From contig NZ_PPTG01000048.1 in the NCBI RefSeq assembly GCF_002954245.1, positions 62,001 through 126,000 on the forward strand: 64,000 nt of DNA, in the 5' to 3' direction. The notes under the pieces are model-generated. The model was not told where the DNA came from. It worked only from the letters and a program-made list of their open reading frames with translations, and did no database searches. The first letter of the stretch is position 1. Every line of letters begins with the position of its first letter. The DNA is from Cryobacterium aureum (GTDB lineage Bacteria; Actinomycetota; Actinomycetes; Actinomycetales; Microbacteriaceae). Shown here piece by piece: positions 54,354 through 63,405 of this stretch. A program made the translations under genes and the position numbers.

Positions 54354-55643
54354 TTATTGGTCAAGCAGGGCCGTGATCATCACGATCGGATGCAGCAGTC
54401 GCCAGCCCGGTCCCGGGTCAGCGATACCGTCGTCGAGTTTCAGGGCCGCCGAGAGTTTCTCTCCGGCGACGGTGAGCCTCACCTGGCCCACGTTCGCGCC
54501 GGTGCGGGCCGTGGCGAAGTCCTTGAGCTCGACCGTTGCGGCTTCCGGAGTCGCGGCCTGCCAGGCGTAGCGAGTGCGCGACACCCCGACCACGGCCGAG
54601 GCCGTGTCGCCCCACGCGGATTTGAACGTGGCGTAGGCATCGTTGGCGGCCAGAACCGGCAGCGGCCCCACGCCTGCGCGCGCGCTAATCATGAGGGCGG
54701 TCAGGTCGGCTGTGAGCGCATCATAGGTCGGTTCACCGATGAATGCACCAGAAAACGTGAAGCTCGAGGCGCCGTCACTGACCTCGGCCGTGAACAGAAA
54801 GCAGACGCCGGCAGCATCCGTGTAACTGCGCGAAATGCCCGTGATGCCCTCCTCCGGCAAATACGACGTCGTGTTCTCAACACCACGCCGGTTCGCCAGA
54901 GCGGATGCGGGACTGGCCAGCATTTGAGACACAATCGGGTCGGTCGCGGCCAGGCCGGCGAGGTGCGCCAGGTCGGTCGCTGTTCCGGCGCTCGCATCGT
55001 GAAGGCCGGTGGCGTCGACGACAATGGTGCCGGTCAGCCCGTTGTCCGCCAGCCAGGCATTGGCAGCCACAACGTAAGAATCGACCGAACCAAACGCCCA
55101 GCGAGCCACGGTATCAGCGTGGTTGTTGCTCGATCCGAGCAGCAGCGCCTGCAGCAGCTCGAGTTCGGTCCACTGCTCGTCGGCGAAGACAGCGACCGAT
55201 CGGGCGCCTGCCTTGTCGTAGTCGAGGTAGCTCTGAAAGTCGGCGGCGGTGAGCGTCACAACCGGTCCGGTCTCGCCCGCCACAATCGGTTTCGCGTCAA
55301 GAACGACGAGGGCGGTGACCACTTTGGCAACGGATGCCATCGGAAGCGCTGCGGTCGTGCCCGCGACCGCGATCGGGGCCGAAGGTCGCGAACCCTCCGC
55401 GCCGGTTGACGTAGTGCCGGACGCGTCGGCGGTCGTGGCAGAGAGTACCGCGATGGCGCTGGCGCCATTGGTGGAGAGCGCCGGGGGAGTGGGCGCCGTG
55501 GCCGTGGCGGCTGGAGTGACCTTGGTAGCGGTGACGGACGGAAGTGGCCCCAGCAGCGTCGCGGGGCCGTAAACGCCGAAACCGAGGATCACCACGGTTC
55601 CGACCAGAATGCCAACGAGACGGCCGGGACGGAAGGAGCTCAT
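54354..55643 (-). CDS. D-alanyl-D-alanine carboxypeptidase (penicillin-binding, serine type)
   Basis: 429 residues. Trims the terminal D-Ala of peptidoglycan stem peptides outside the membrane. One N-terminal anchor/signal segment (about 8-30), an Ala/Thr/Pro-rich linker (about 35-90), then the S11-like domain with S-x-x-K in SVAK (about 104) and S-x-N in SSNN (about 170). A clear KTG is not seen, so the third motif is diverged. A TAGCCT box ends 6 nt before the ATG. Confidence 0.82.
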   Translation of the reverse strand: MSSFRPGRLVGILVGTVVILGFGVYGPATLLGPLPSVTATKVTPAATATAPTPPALSTNGASAIAVLSATTADASGTTSTGAEGSRPSAPIAVAGTTAALPMASVAKVVTALVVLDAKPIVAGETGPVVTLTAADFQSYLDYDKAGARSVAVFADEQWTELELLQALLLGSSNNHADTVARWAFGSVDSYVVAANAWLADNGLTGTIVVDATGLHDASAGTATDLAHLAGLAATDPIVSQMLASPASALANRRGVENTTSYLPEEGITGISRSYTDAAGVCFLFTAEVSDGASSFTFSGAFIGEPTYDALTADLTALMISARAGVGPLPVLAANDAYATFKSAWGDTASAVVGVSRTRYAWQAATPEAATVELKDFATARTGANVGQVRLTVAGEKLSAALKLDDGIADPGPGWRLLHPIVMITALLDQ

Positions 55644-55649
55644 TCTCCA

Positions 55650-55655
55650 AGGCTA
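55650..55655 (-). promoter_or_regulatory. -10 box of a probable leaderless promoter (carboxypeptidase)
   Basis: TAGCCT on the minus strand ends 6 nt before the ATG at 55643. A GGAGA lies directly against the ATG, too close to act as a normal ribosome site. Confidence 0.5.
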
Positions 55656-55667
55656 GACCGCCGGGAG

Positions 55668-56018
55668 TCAGCCCCAGCCGAGTTCGTGCAGCCTGTCGTC
55701 ATCAATGCCATAGAAATGGGCGATTTCATGAACCAGGGTGATGTGAATTTCGTCGTGCAGGTCATCAAGGGTTTCGCAGATCGCCAGCAGCGGCTCGCGG
55801 AACAGCACAATACGATCGGGCATCTCGCCAAAACCGTATTGGCCGCGCTCGGTGAGGGCGACCCCGTCATACAGACCCAGGGTGTCGAGGGTGCCGTCCT
55901 CGGGGCGGTCTTCGACCACGAAGATCACGTTGTCGAGTCCGTCGACCATGTCGTCGGGCAGCAGATCGAGCTCATCGACGACGAGTCGTTCGAATTCGGA
56001 CGCGTCAAGATCTAACAT
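55668..56018 (-). CDS. Metallopeptidase family protein (minimal zincin)
   Basis: 116 residues. Zincin-like family (DUF1025) with HEIAHFYGID near residue 97 (HExxH plus downstream Asp), acidic N-terminus. Peptidase activity is assumed from the motif but not established for the family. Downstream of tRNA-His on the same strand; AAGG about 10 nt before the ATG. Confidence 0.85.
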   Translation of the reverse strand: MLDLDASEFERLVVDELDLLPDDMVDGLDNVIFVVEDRPEDGTLDTLGLYDGVALTERGQYGFGEMPDRIVLFREPLLAICETLDDLHDEIHITLVHEIAHFYGIDDDRLHELGWG

Positions 56019-56072
56019 CGACGGCTGCCTTGAGCGACCCGCCGACCCGATGGCCGTCGGGCGGTGTTTCAT

Positions 56073-56148
56073 TGGGGTGAGTAACGGGGATTGAACCCGC
56101 GACCTCCTGGACCACAACCAGGCGCTCTGCCAACTGAGCTATACCCAC
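56073..56148 (-). tRNA. tRNA-His (anticodon GTG)
   Basis: 76 nt on the minus strand with CCA encoded (56073-56075). Acceptor stem GTGGGTA with TACTCAC, D-arm GCTC/GAGC, anticodon loop TTGTGGT giving GTG, T-arm GCGGG/CCCGT with TTCAATC. The histidine hallmarks are present: discriminator C73 and a G at position -1 (56149). Confidence 0.97.
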
Positions 56149-56191
56149 CATGTGTTCCCGCGTTTTCACTCGGGGCAACTCAGCAATCCTA

Positions 56192-56866
56192 TTACACCTC
56201 GGAGGCGAATAAGTGCACAACTTCGGCTGCGTGTGACTTGGCCTCGTCGCTGGTCGGGCCCGGGTCGGCCACAAACACCGTCTGGCGGTAGTACGCAAGC
56301 TCGCGAATCGATTCGAGGATGTCGGCGAGGGCGCGGTGGCCGCCGTCTTTCGCGGGCGCATTGAAATACACCCGCGGGTACCAGCGTCGGGCGAGCTCTT
56401 TGATCGACGACACGTCGACGTTGCGATAGTGCAGCTGGTTGTCGAGGCGCGGCATGTAGCGGGTGAGGAAAGCCCGGTCGGTGCCGATGGAGTTGCCGGC
56501 CAGCGGGGCCTTCTGCTCGGCCGGGATGAACTTCAACACGTATTCGAGAACCTCGAACTCGGCCTCGGCGGCACTGACGCCGTTGGGGATCTCTGTGATG
56601 AGGCCAGAGGAGGTGTGCATGTTGCGCACAAAGTCGCCCATGTTTTCGAGGGCGGAGTCGTTGGGCTTGATGATGATGTCCAGGCCGGGATCGAGCACAT
56701 TGAGGTCGTAGTCGGTGATGACGACGGCGATCTCGACGAGTTCGTCGCGGTCCAGGTCGAGCCCGGTCATTTCGCAGTCGATCCAGACCAGGCGGTCGCG
56801 GCTTTTCGACGTCGGGGAGGTAGCGGGGGATGATGTCGGTGCTGTACCAGTCGTGCTGTTCGTCAT
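56192..56866 (-). CDS. orn: Oligoribonuclease
   Basis: 224 residues. 3'-5' exoribonuclease that degrades 2-5-mer RNAs and pGpG; DEDDh family. D30 and E32 in [10 protein letters not shown] begin the active site; the later Asp in [12 protein letters not shown] and His in [13 protein letters not shown] complete it. A 20-residue Ser/Thr-rich N-terminus precedes the fold. A TAGACT box ends 6 nt before the ATG. Adjacent tRNA-His is downstream, an order common in actinobacteria. Confidence 0.96.
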   Translation of the reverse strand: MTNSTTGTAPTSSPATSPTSKSRDRLVWIDCEMTGLDLDRDELVEIAVVITDYDLNVLDPGLDIIIKPNDSALENMGDFVRNMHTSSGLITEIPNGVSAAEAEFEVLEYVLKFIPAEQKAPLAGNSIGTDRAFLTRYMPRLDNQLHYRNVDVSSIKELARRWYPRVYFNAPAKDGGHRALADILESIRELAYYRQTVFVADPGPTSDEAKSHAAEVVHLFASEV

Positions 56867-56872
56867 GCGTCG

Positions 56873-56878
56873 AGTCTA
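56873..56878 (-). promoter_or_regulatory. -10 box of a probable leaderless promoter (orn)
   Basis: TAGACT on the minus strand, ending 6 nt before the orn ATG; no Shine-Dalgarno. Confidence 0.55.
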
Positions 56879-56948
56879 CCGGTGGCCTGCGACAGGGCCT
56901 GTAAACTTGAGGGCTACCGATGTTCAACGCACGACTTGCGAGGCCCTG

Positions 56949-57209
56949 ATGGAATTCACACTGTATTCGTCGTCATTTTGCGAACCGTGCATGCAGACGC
57001 GAGCGGTTCTGGCCGAGGCGAAACGATTGGTACCGGGGGCAACGGTGCGCGAAATCGATGTGGCCGGTGAACCCGAGCAGGCTGAGGCGCTACTCATTCG
57101 CAACACGCCCACGGTTATCATCACGAACGGTGCCGGTGCCGAGGTTTTTCGGGCGGCCGGTGTTCCCACCCTTGCGCAGGTTCTCGTCGCAGCCGCCAAG
57201 GCGCTCTGA
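56949..57209 (+). CDS. Small thioredoxin/glutaredoxin-family protein
   Basis: 86 residues. A minimal thioredoxin fold with active site CEPC in FTLYSSSFCEPCMQTR and the cis-Pro NTPTVII. Likely cytoplasmic thiol redox carrier. GAGG lies 6 nt before the ATG; TAAACT at 56902-56907 may be its -10. Divergent from orn. Confidence 0.88.
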   Translation: MEFTLYSSSFCEPCMQTRAVLAEAKRLVPGATVREIDVAGEPEQAEALLIRNTPTVIITNGAGAEVFRAAGVPTLAQVLVAAAKAL

Positions 57210-57246
57210 GGTTACGCCCGCCATGCCGCCCTGCGTTGCCCGGCTC

Positions 57247-57969
57247 TTACGGCGAGATCACGTCGCCGTAATACTCGATCAGGAATGACCGTGCCAGCCG
57301 CCCGGCCGTTGGCCCGTCGCCCGCGGAGATCGCAGCTAGAATTTCCCCGTCGTGGGCCAAAGACAGCTCCATCCTCGCCGCGGAGTCGGGTGCACGATCG
57401 AGCCCGTCGGTGACCATATCGATGAGCGCTCCGCGAGTTGCCTCTCCGCAGATCTGCATGAGCTGGTTGTGGCTGGCCGCCCACACGCTTGAGTGGAACG
57501 CGACATCCGCTCGGCTGAAGGCGACCGGACCGTGCGCGATCTCTGCCTGCATCGCATCCACGGCGGCGCGCATCGCTTCCAGTTGCTCCTCGGTGCGGTG
57601 CTGGGCGGCCAAGGTGCAGGCGGCGCCCTCCAGCATGATGCGAAACTCCACGAGCTCCGACAGCGCGATGGTTTCCAGTCGCACCAAACGGTTCACGGTT
57701 TTGGTGAGGATGGCCGGCGACGCTTGCAGAACCTCGGGTCCGCGCGGGTCGCCGGGTCGCGAGCGAACCAGCCCGGTGCTCTCGAGTACGCGCAGTGCCT
57801 CCCGTATGGTCGACCGGCTCACTTCAAAGGTGAGCATCAACTCACGCTCGCTCGGTAGGCGATCGCCGGGGCGGAGATCTCGTTTGCTGATGGCGGTCTC
57901 AATCTGTTCGACGACGCGCTCATAGGCCTTGACGGTTTTGACGGCGGTAAATGCGGCTTTGTGGGTCAT
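57247..57969 (-). CDS. FadR/GntR family transcriptional regulator
   Basis: 240 residues. N-terminal winged helix (about 10-80; LPSERELMLTFEVSRSTIREALRVL) and C-terminal FCD ligand domain (about 100-230) with the metal-type residues of the FadR branch. Divergent from an ABC-transporter/amidase operon; it most likely represses that operon in answer to a substrate. ATG at 57969 chosen for GAGGAAG 6 nt upstream; longer in-frame starts would cross the operator. Confidence 0.88.
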   Translation of the reverse strand: MTHKAAFTAVKTVKAYERVVEQIETAISKRDLRPGDRLPSERELMLTFEVSRSTIREALRVLESTGLVRSRPGDPRGPEVLQASPAILTKTVNRLVRLETIALSELVEFRIMLEGAACTLAAQHRTEEQLEAMRAAVDAMQAEIAHGPVAFSRADVAFHSSVWAASHNQLMQICGEATRGALIDMVTDGLDRAPDSAARMELSLAHDGEILAAISAGDGPTAGRLARSFLIEYYGDVISP

Positions 57970-58065
57970 CTGCACTTCCTCGAGGTTGCGACCCAGTGCC
58001 AATTTCGGGGTCGATCTTGACGATCTGAGATCTACATGTAAAGCTGACTTTGGTACAGAGTGTAC

Positions 58066-58076
58066 TGGTCTGACCA
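58066..58076. promoter_or_regulatory. FadR-type operator candidate
   Basis: TGGTCTGACCA, a perfect palindrome with one central base, preceded by AC: this matches the ACTGGTCNGACCA half of the classical E. coli FadR consensus. It lies midway in the 218-nt gap between the divergent regulator and transporter genes; a TACA/TGTA dyad is immediately upstream. Confidence 0.7.
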
Positions 58077-58187
58077 TGTATTTCACCGGTATGGACAGCA
58101 CATTTCCGCAGTATTTCTCACGGTTATTCCAGCAGTATTTTCTGGCCGCTCGTTGTCGGGCCAGCCGATCCAGAGGGGCACGTTCGA

Positions 58188-59699
58188 ATGAGGGCACACA
58201 CCCGGCGAAGCCTGTTCGCCAGCATTGCCACGGTCATGGTTGCGTCGATGGCCTTGGTCGGTTGTTCCGCCGGGTCGACGACCGCCGAGGGGGAGCCGGA
58301 CACGTCATTGATCGTTGGCCTGTTGGCCACGCCCGGCAACCTCGACTACACCACGACGGCCGGGGCCGCCATTCCGCAGGCGCTCCTCTATAACGTTTAC
58401 GAGGGGCTGGTGAAACTCGACAACGACGGCACGATCATTCCCCTTCTCGCCGAGTCGTGGACCGTCAGCGACGACGGACTGGTCTACGACTTTCTGCTGC
58501 ACGACGGCGTGACCTTCTCCGACGGCTCACCCTTCACCGCCGAGAGCGTGAAATTCAGCCTCGAGCGGGTCAAGGACAACTGGACCGCCAACGGGCCGGC
58601 CTACCTCGACCCGATCGCCAGCATCGAGGCCGTGAGCGACACCGAGGCGCGCATCACACTATCGAAGCCGAGCAACAGCTGGCTTTTCAACATGAGTGGT
58701 CCGGTCGGCACGATGTTCACCGAATCCGGCCTCAAGGACCTGGCCACCGCCCCGGTGGGTACCGGCCCGTACACGGTCAGCTCCTTCAAAACCGGCGACA
58801 GCCTCGTGCTCGCCGCCAATACCGACTACTGGGGTGAGGCCCCCTATATGACCGACGTCACCCTGCGCTACTTCACCGACGCGACCGCGCAGACCAACGC
58901 CTTGCTCAGCGGCGACATCAACTTCATCTCGGGCATCTCGCAATTCCAGCTCGTCGACCAGTTCAAATCCAACGCCGACTTCCAGGTGCTCGAAGGTGCC
59001 AGCACTGGCGAGGTCACCCTGTCGATGAACAACGCGAGCGACGCATTCAGTGACGTTCGAGTACGCCAGGCGGTCATGTACGCCATCGACCGTCAAGCCG
59101 TCATGGACACGGCGAACAGCGGTTACGGCCTGCTGATCGGTTCCATGGTGCCGCCGACTGACCCTTGGTACGACAAGGACCTGGCCGATCTCTACCCCTA
59201 CGACCCCGAGAAAGCCACCGAACTGCTCGACGAAGCCGGAGTCAGCGACCTGAGTGTGGCCTTCAAGATTCCCAACCTTCCCTACGCCGTGGCCGGCGCC
59301 CAGGTGGTCAAGGACCAGCTCGCCAAGGTGGGCATCACCGCCAACGTGACGGCCCTCGAATTTCCCGCCGTGTGGCTCGATGACGTCTTCTCGGGCCACG
59401 ACTACGACATGTCTCTCATTATGCACAGCGAACCGCGCGACGTGAGCGTCTTCGCCGCCCCCACCTACTACGCGGGCTACAACTCGCCCGAGGTGATGTC
59501 CAAATTCGCCGAAGCGGATGCCGCCGACCCGGCCAGCTACATCGAACTGATGAAGGAGGCCACGACCACCATGGCCGAGGAAGCCGCCGCTGATTGGCTC
59601 TACCTGCAGCCGGCCATCTCCCTCGCCGACGCCGACCTACTCGGGGTTCCCAAGAACACGCCGAGCCTCGCACTGGACCTGTCGACCATCGCACGATAG
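58188..59699 (+). CDS. ABC transporter substrate-binding lipoprotein (dipeptide/oligopeptide type)
   Basis: 503 residues. Lipoprotein signal with LVGC lipobox (cysteine about 26), then the SBP family 5 fold (ALLYNVYEGLVKL, LAESWTVSDDGLVYDFLL, VRQAVMYAIDRQAV). Captures peptides, opines or similar at the membrane. Start ATG with AGAGGGG about 12 nt upstream. Belongs to one operon with two permeases and the fused ATPase; substrate unknown, but the amidase suggests amide-bearing compounds. Confidence 0.92.
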   Translation: MRAHTRRSLFASIATVMVASMALVGCSAGSTTAEGEPDTSLIVGLLATPGNLDYTTTAGAAIPQALLYNVYEGLVKLDNDGTIIPLLAESWTVSDDGLVYDFLLHDGVTFSDGSPFTAESVKFSLERVKDNWTANGPAYLDPIASIEAVSDTEARITLSKPSNSWLFNMSGPVGTMFTESGLKDLATAPVGTGPYTVSSFKTGDSLVLAANTDYWGEAPYMTDVTLRYFTDATAQTNALLSGDINFISGISQFQLVDQFKSNADFQVLEGASTGEVTLSMNNASDAFSDVRVRQAVMYAIDRQAVMDTANSGYGLLIGSMVPPTDPWYDKDLADLYPYDPEKATELLDEAGVSDLSVAFKIPNLPYAVAGAQVVKDQLAKVGITANVTALEFPAVWLDDVFSGHDYDMSLIMHSEPRDVSVFAAPTYYAGYNSPEVMSKFAEADAADPASYIELMKEATTTMAEEAAADWLYLQPAISLADADLLGVPKNTPSLALDLSTIAR

Positions 59700-59735
59700 G
59701 TCGAGGTCACCGGAACGCGCACGGTTGATGTCCTA

Positions 59736-59772
59736 ACGGTTGGCGCGACGCTTCTTAGGTAGTGCCAACCGT
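59736..59772 (+). terminator. Intercistronic hairpin between binding-protein and permease genes
   Basis: ACGGTTGGC (59736-59744) and GCCAACCGT (59764-59772) form a perfect 9-bp stem around 19 nt. No T-run follows. Such structures commonly stabilise binding-protein mRNA or attenuate downstream expression. Confidence 0.6.
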
Positions 59773-59792
59773 GAAACAGTCAGAGGAAAGTT

Positions 59793-60740
59793 ATGGTTCT
59801 TGTGGTTCTGCGCCGCATCGGTGTGTTCGCCACCACGGTGGTCGTGGCCTCAATCGTGACGTTCCTGATGCTGTCGATTCTGCCCGGCAACGCCGCACGC
59901 ATCGCCCTGGGCGTGCAGGCGAGTGAAGCGGATGTCGCCGCGCAAGCCACACGGATGGGTCTCGACCGCCCCGGGATCGTGCGTTACGTGGACTGGTTCG
60001 GCCACGTGCTCATCGGTGACTTCGGTACCTCCACGGTATCGCGCCAGCCGATCGGCCCCGAAATAACGGATGCCCTCGGAATCACCGTGACCCTCGTGCT
60101 GACCAGCGTCGTGCTCGCCCTGCTTTTCGCAATTCCGTTTGGAATCCTGACCGCGGTGCGGCAGCGAAAGCCCGACGGAGCGATTCTGTCGGGTATCAGC
60201 CAGATCGGCGTTGCCGTGCCCGGATTTCTGGCCGGAATGCTGCTCGTCACCGTCTTCGCCGTGACGCTCCGCTGGCTGCCGGCTGGCGGCTGGGTCGACC
60301 CCGGCGAGGACTTCGGCGGATTCCTCGAACACCTGATTCTCCCCGCGATCGCCCTCGGCAGCGTGCAGGGCGCCGTGCTCAGCCGGTACGTGCGCTCCTC
60401 GGTCTTGGAAGTGATGCGCGAGGACTTCATTCGCACCGCCAGGGCCAAAGGCCTCGGCGCGGGGCGGGCACTGTTTTGGCACGGCCTTCGAAACGCTGCT
60501 GTACCGGTGATGACCGTGCTCGGTCTGCAGATCGCCACCCTCCTGGTCGGCGCCGTCGTGATCGAGCGGGTGTTCAGCATTCCCGGCCTCGGCAGCCTGC
60601 TGCTCGATAAGGTCGCCCTGCGCGACCTGCCCGCCGTGCAGGGCATCGTGCTCGTGCTGGTCGTGTTCGTGCTGGCACTGAACTTTCTGGTCGACCTCGC
60701 GTTCACCGTGATCGACCCCCGACTGCGGAGCGCCAGATGA
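59793..60740 (+). CDS. ABC transporter permease, DppB-like
   Basis: 315 residues with six hydrophobic segments; the EAA loop is seen in RYVRSSVLEVMREDFIRTARAKGLG. Pairs with the following DppC-like permease. SD AGAGGAAAG before the ATG. Confidence 0.93.
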   Translation: MVLVVLRRIGVFATTVVVASIVTFLMLSILPGNAARIALGVQASEADVAAQATRMGLDRPGIVRYVDWFGHVLIGDFGTSTVSRQPIGPEITDALGITVTLVLTSVVLALLFAIPFGILTAVRQRKPDGAILSGISQIGVAVPGFLAGMLLVTVFAVTLRWLPAGGWVDPGEDFGGFLEHLILPAIALGSVQGAVLSRYVRSSVLEVMREDFIRTARAKGLGAGRALFWHGLRNAAVPVMTVLGLQIATLLVGAVVIERVFSIPGLGSLLLDKVALRDLPAVQGIVLVLVVFVLALNFLVDLAFTVIDPRLRSAR

Positions 60741-61597
60741 CCGTCATCAAGCCAGGGACGCCGACGCGCAGTGTTGCCGGTCACAGCGGCGGCGCCACCC
60801 TCTGGGCCGGACTCGTGCTCATCGGCCTCGTCGTGCTGGCGGCCATCGTCTCAGCGTTCTGGACACCGTTCGACCCCGAAGGGGTCTTCTCGGATTCCAT
60901 CCTGCGCCCGCCCGGCGCCGAACATCTGCTCGGCACGGACAGTTTCGGGCGGGACGTCTTCAGCTCCATCCTGCGCGGCGCGCAGATCTCGCTGCTCGTC
61001 GGCACCGTCGCGGTCGGGATCGCGGCCGTGCTCGGCGTACCGTTCGGCATCGTGGCCGGCATGAATCCGGGCCGACTCGACCAGTTCATGATGCGCGGCA
61101 ACGACATCTCCCTTGCCTTCCCAGCCCTGCTGCTCGCAATCATCTTCGGCGCCATCTTCGGCGCCGGTACCGTCACGGCCATGGTGGCCCTCGGCATCGG
61201 CACGGCACCCGCATTCGCCCTCATCGCCCGCAGCGGCACCATGCAGATCATGAGCCGCGAATACGTGCAGGCGGCCCGCGCCTCGGGCAAAAGCGGCCTC
61301 TTCATCGGCGTCAGGCACATTCTGCCCAACATCAGCGGCATGCTGATAGTGCAGGCGTCGGTCTCCTTCGGCATTGCCGTTCTCGCCGAAGCGGCCCTCT
61401 CCTACCTGGGGCTCGGCACTCCGCCACCCACCCCGTCGTGGGGGCGCATGTTGCAGGACGCCCAGGGCTACCTCTTCGTCGAACCGCTGCTCATCGTCTG
61501 GCCGGGAATCGCCATCGCCATTGCGGTGCTCGGCTTCAACCTGCTCGGAGACGGCCTCCGCGATCGCTTCGACCCCAGAATGCAGGTGAAACGATGA
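60737..61597 (+). CDS. ABC transporter permease, DppC-like
   Basis: 286 residues, about six membrane segments with the family N-terminal GTDSFGRDVFSSILRGAQISL and the EAA loop REYVQAARASGKS. ATG overlaps the previous stop by 4 nt (ATGA). Confidence 0.93.
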   Translation: MTVIKPGTPTRSVAGHSGGATLWAGLVLIGLVVLAAIVSAFWTPFDPEGVFSDSILRPPGAEHLLGTDSFGRDVFSSILRGAQISLLVGTVAVGIAAVLGVPFGIVAGMNPGRLDQFMMRGNDISLAFPALLLAIIFGAIFGAGTVTAMVALGIGTAPAFALIARSGTMQIMSREYVQAARASGKSGLFIGVRHILPNISGMLIVQASVSFGIAVLAEAALSYLGLGTPPPTPSWGRMLQDAQGYLFVEPLLIVWPGIAIAIAVLGFNLLGDGLRDRFDPRMQVKR

Positions 61598-63375
61598 CCA
61601 TGCGTACACCAACACCAACCCTCAGTGTGCAAGACTTGCGCGTTGCCTCGCCCTTCGCTGACCTGCTGCACGGCATCAGCTTCGACATCGCCGCCGGCGA
61701 ACGCGTGGGACTGATCGGAGAGTCCGGGTCGGGAAAGTCGCTCACCGCGACCTCCGTTATGGGGCTGCTTCCCGAAACCCTTACCGCCACCGGCACGATC
61801 CGGCTGAACGGGGTCGACACCGACCTGCTCACCGCTCCCGAACGCCGCCTGAACCAATTGCGCGGCAACACCATGGCCATGGTGTTTCAGGAGCCGATGA
61901 CCGCCCTGAACCCACTCATGCGGGTCGGGGCACAGGTGGCCGAGATCATGACCGTGCACCACACCGAGAACGGGCGGCGCCAGGCCAGGGAACGCGCGGT
62001 GGAGCTTCTGGCCCTGGTCAAACTGCCGAACCCGGCCGAGGCGGCCCTCGCATTTCCGCACCAACTCTCCGGCGGACAACGCCAGCGCGTGATGCTCGCG
62101 ATGGCCATGGCTAATGATCCGCAGCTGCTGCTCTGCGACGAACCGACCACGGCCCTCGACGTCACAGTGCAGGCCGAGGTGCTGAAGCTGATCGGAAACC
62201 TCGTCACCGACCGGGGCACCGCGCTGCTGCTGATCACCCACGACATTGCCGTGGTTGCCGAGGTGTGCCAGCGGGTGTTCGTGATGTACCAGGGCGAGAT
62301 CGTCGAAGACGGCCCGGTGGGGCGCGTGTTGACCGCGCCGCAGCATCCGTACACGCAGAAATTGATCGCGGCCTCCGACCTCTCCTCGGTCGATGACCGG
62401 GGCCGGCTGCATACCATGTCGATGCCGGTCGTCGGCAGGCCGCTGGTGACAAAATCCTCGCCCCGCCAGATTCAAGCGGATGCCACCACCGCGTTGATCC
62501 TGCCGCCGCACCGCGCCGCCCACCAGCGACTCGAGCCGGGCGGCCCGCCGATGATCTTCAACGAGGCGACCGGAGCGCCCGCCATTTCGGTGCGCGACCT
62601 CAGCCGGCAGTACCGACGACGCGGCGGCGGACTGTTCTCGCCGGCACCGATAGTGCACGGCCTGCGCGACGTCTCCTTCGACGTGGCCGAGGGACAACGG
62701 TTCGGCATCGTGGGGGAGTCAGGTTCGGGCAAATCCACCCTCATGCGCATCCTCTGCGCCCTCGACCAGCCTTCCGCGGGCACGGTCGACGTGCTCGGGC
62801 AACCCATCGCGGGAGCCTCCGAACGGCAATTGCGGGAGTTTCGCAGCCAGGTGCAGATCGTGTTCCAGGACCCGATGGGCTCCCTCGATCCGCGCATGAA
62901 GGTGCGCGACATCGTCGCCGAACCCCTGCGCAACGTCAATCGGGCCGAGGCCCTCGCCCGGGTCGAAGCTCAGCTGGCCGCGGTCGGGCTCGATGCCGAC
63001 GTGATGCACCGGCACCCGCACCAGTTCTCCGGCGGCCAACGGCAACGCATCTCCATTGCCCGGGCGCTCATCACGAGGCCCCGGGTTCTGGTGGCCGACG
63101 AGGCGGTCAGCGCCCTCGACGTGTCGGTGCGAGCCCAGGTGTTGAACCTGCTGGCCGATCTGGTCGACGAATATCAGCTCACCCTCGTGTTCGTCTCCCA
63201 CGACCTCGGCGTCATCCGTCACCTCTGCGACACCGTGGCCGTCATCTCCGACGGACGCATCGTCGAATGCGGACCCACCGCCGACGTCTACGACACCCCG
63301 CTGCACCCGTATACGAGGCAGCTGGTCAGCGCCACGCCATCCATGCAGGAGCTGGCCCGCCGCGTCGCCCCCTGA
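61594..63375 (+). CDS. Fused dipeptide ABC transporter ATPase (DppD-DppF)
   Basis: 593 residues holding two complete oligopeptide-type ATPases in one chain: Walker A GESGSGKSL (about 43) and GESGSGKST (about 374), signatures LSGGQRQR and FSGGQRQR, Walker B LLCDEPTTALD and VLVADEAVSALD. The oligopeptide C-terminal motifs HPYTQKLI and HPYTRQLV are present in each half. ATGA overlap with the permease. Confidence 0.95.
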   Translation: MTMRTPTPTLSVQDLRVASPFADLLHGISFDIAAGERVGLIGESGSGKSLTATSVMGLLPETLTATGTIRLNGVDTDLLTAPERRLNQLRGNTMAMVFQEPMTALNPLMRVGAQVAEIMTVHHTENGRRQARERAVELLALVKLPNPAEAALAFPHQLSGGQRQRVMLAMAMANDPQLLLCDEPTTALDVTVQAEVLKLIGNLVTDRGTALLLITHDIAVVAEVCQRVFVMYQGEIVEDGPVGRVLTAPQHPYTQKLIAASDLSSVDDRGRLHTMSMPVVGRPLVTKSSPRQIQADATTALILPPHRAAHQRLEPGGPPMIFNEATGAPAISVRDLSRQYRRRGGGLFSPAPIVHGLRDVSFDVAEGQRFGIVGESGSGKSTLMRILCALDQPSAGTVDVLGQPIAGASERQLREFRSQVQIVFQDPMGSLDPRMKVRDIVAEPLRNVNRAEALARVEAQLAAVGLDADVMHRHPHQFSGGQRQRISIARALITRPRVLVADEAVSALDVSVRAQVLNLLADLVDEYQLTLVFVSHDLGVIRHLCDTVAVISDGRIVECGPTADVYDTPLHPYTRQLVSATPSMQELARRVAP

Positions 63376-63405
63376 ACCCGCACCTGAACCATTGGAGTTG
63401 CCACC

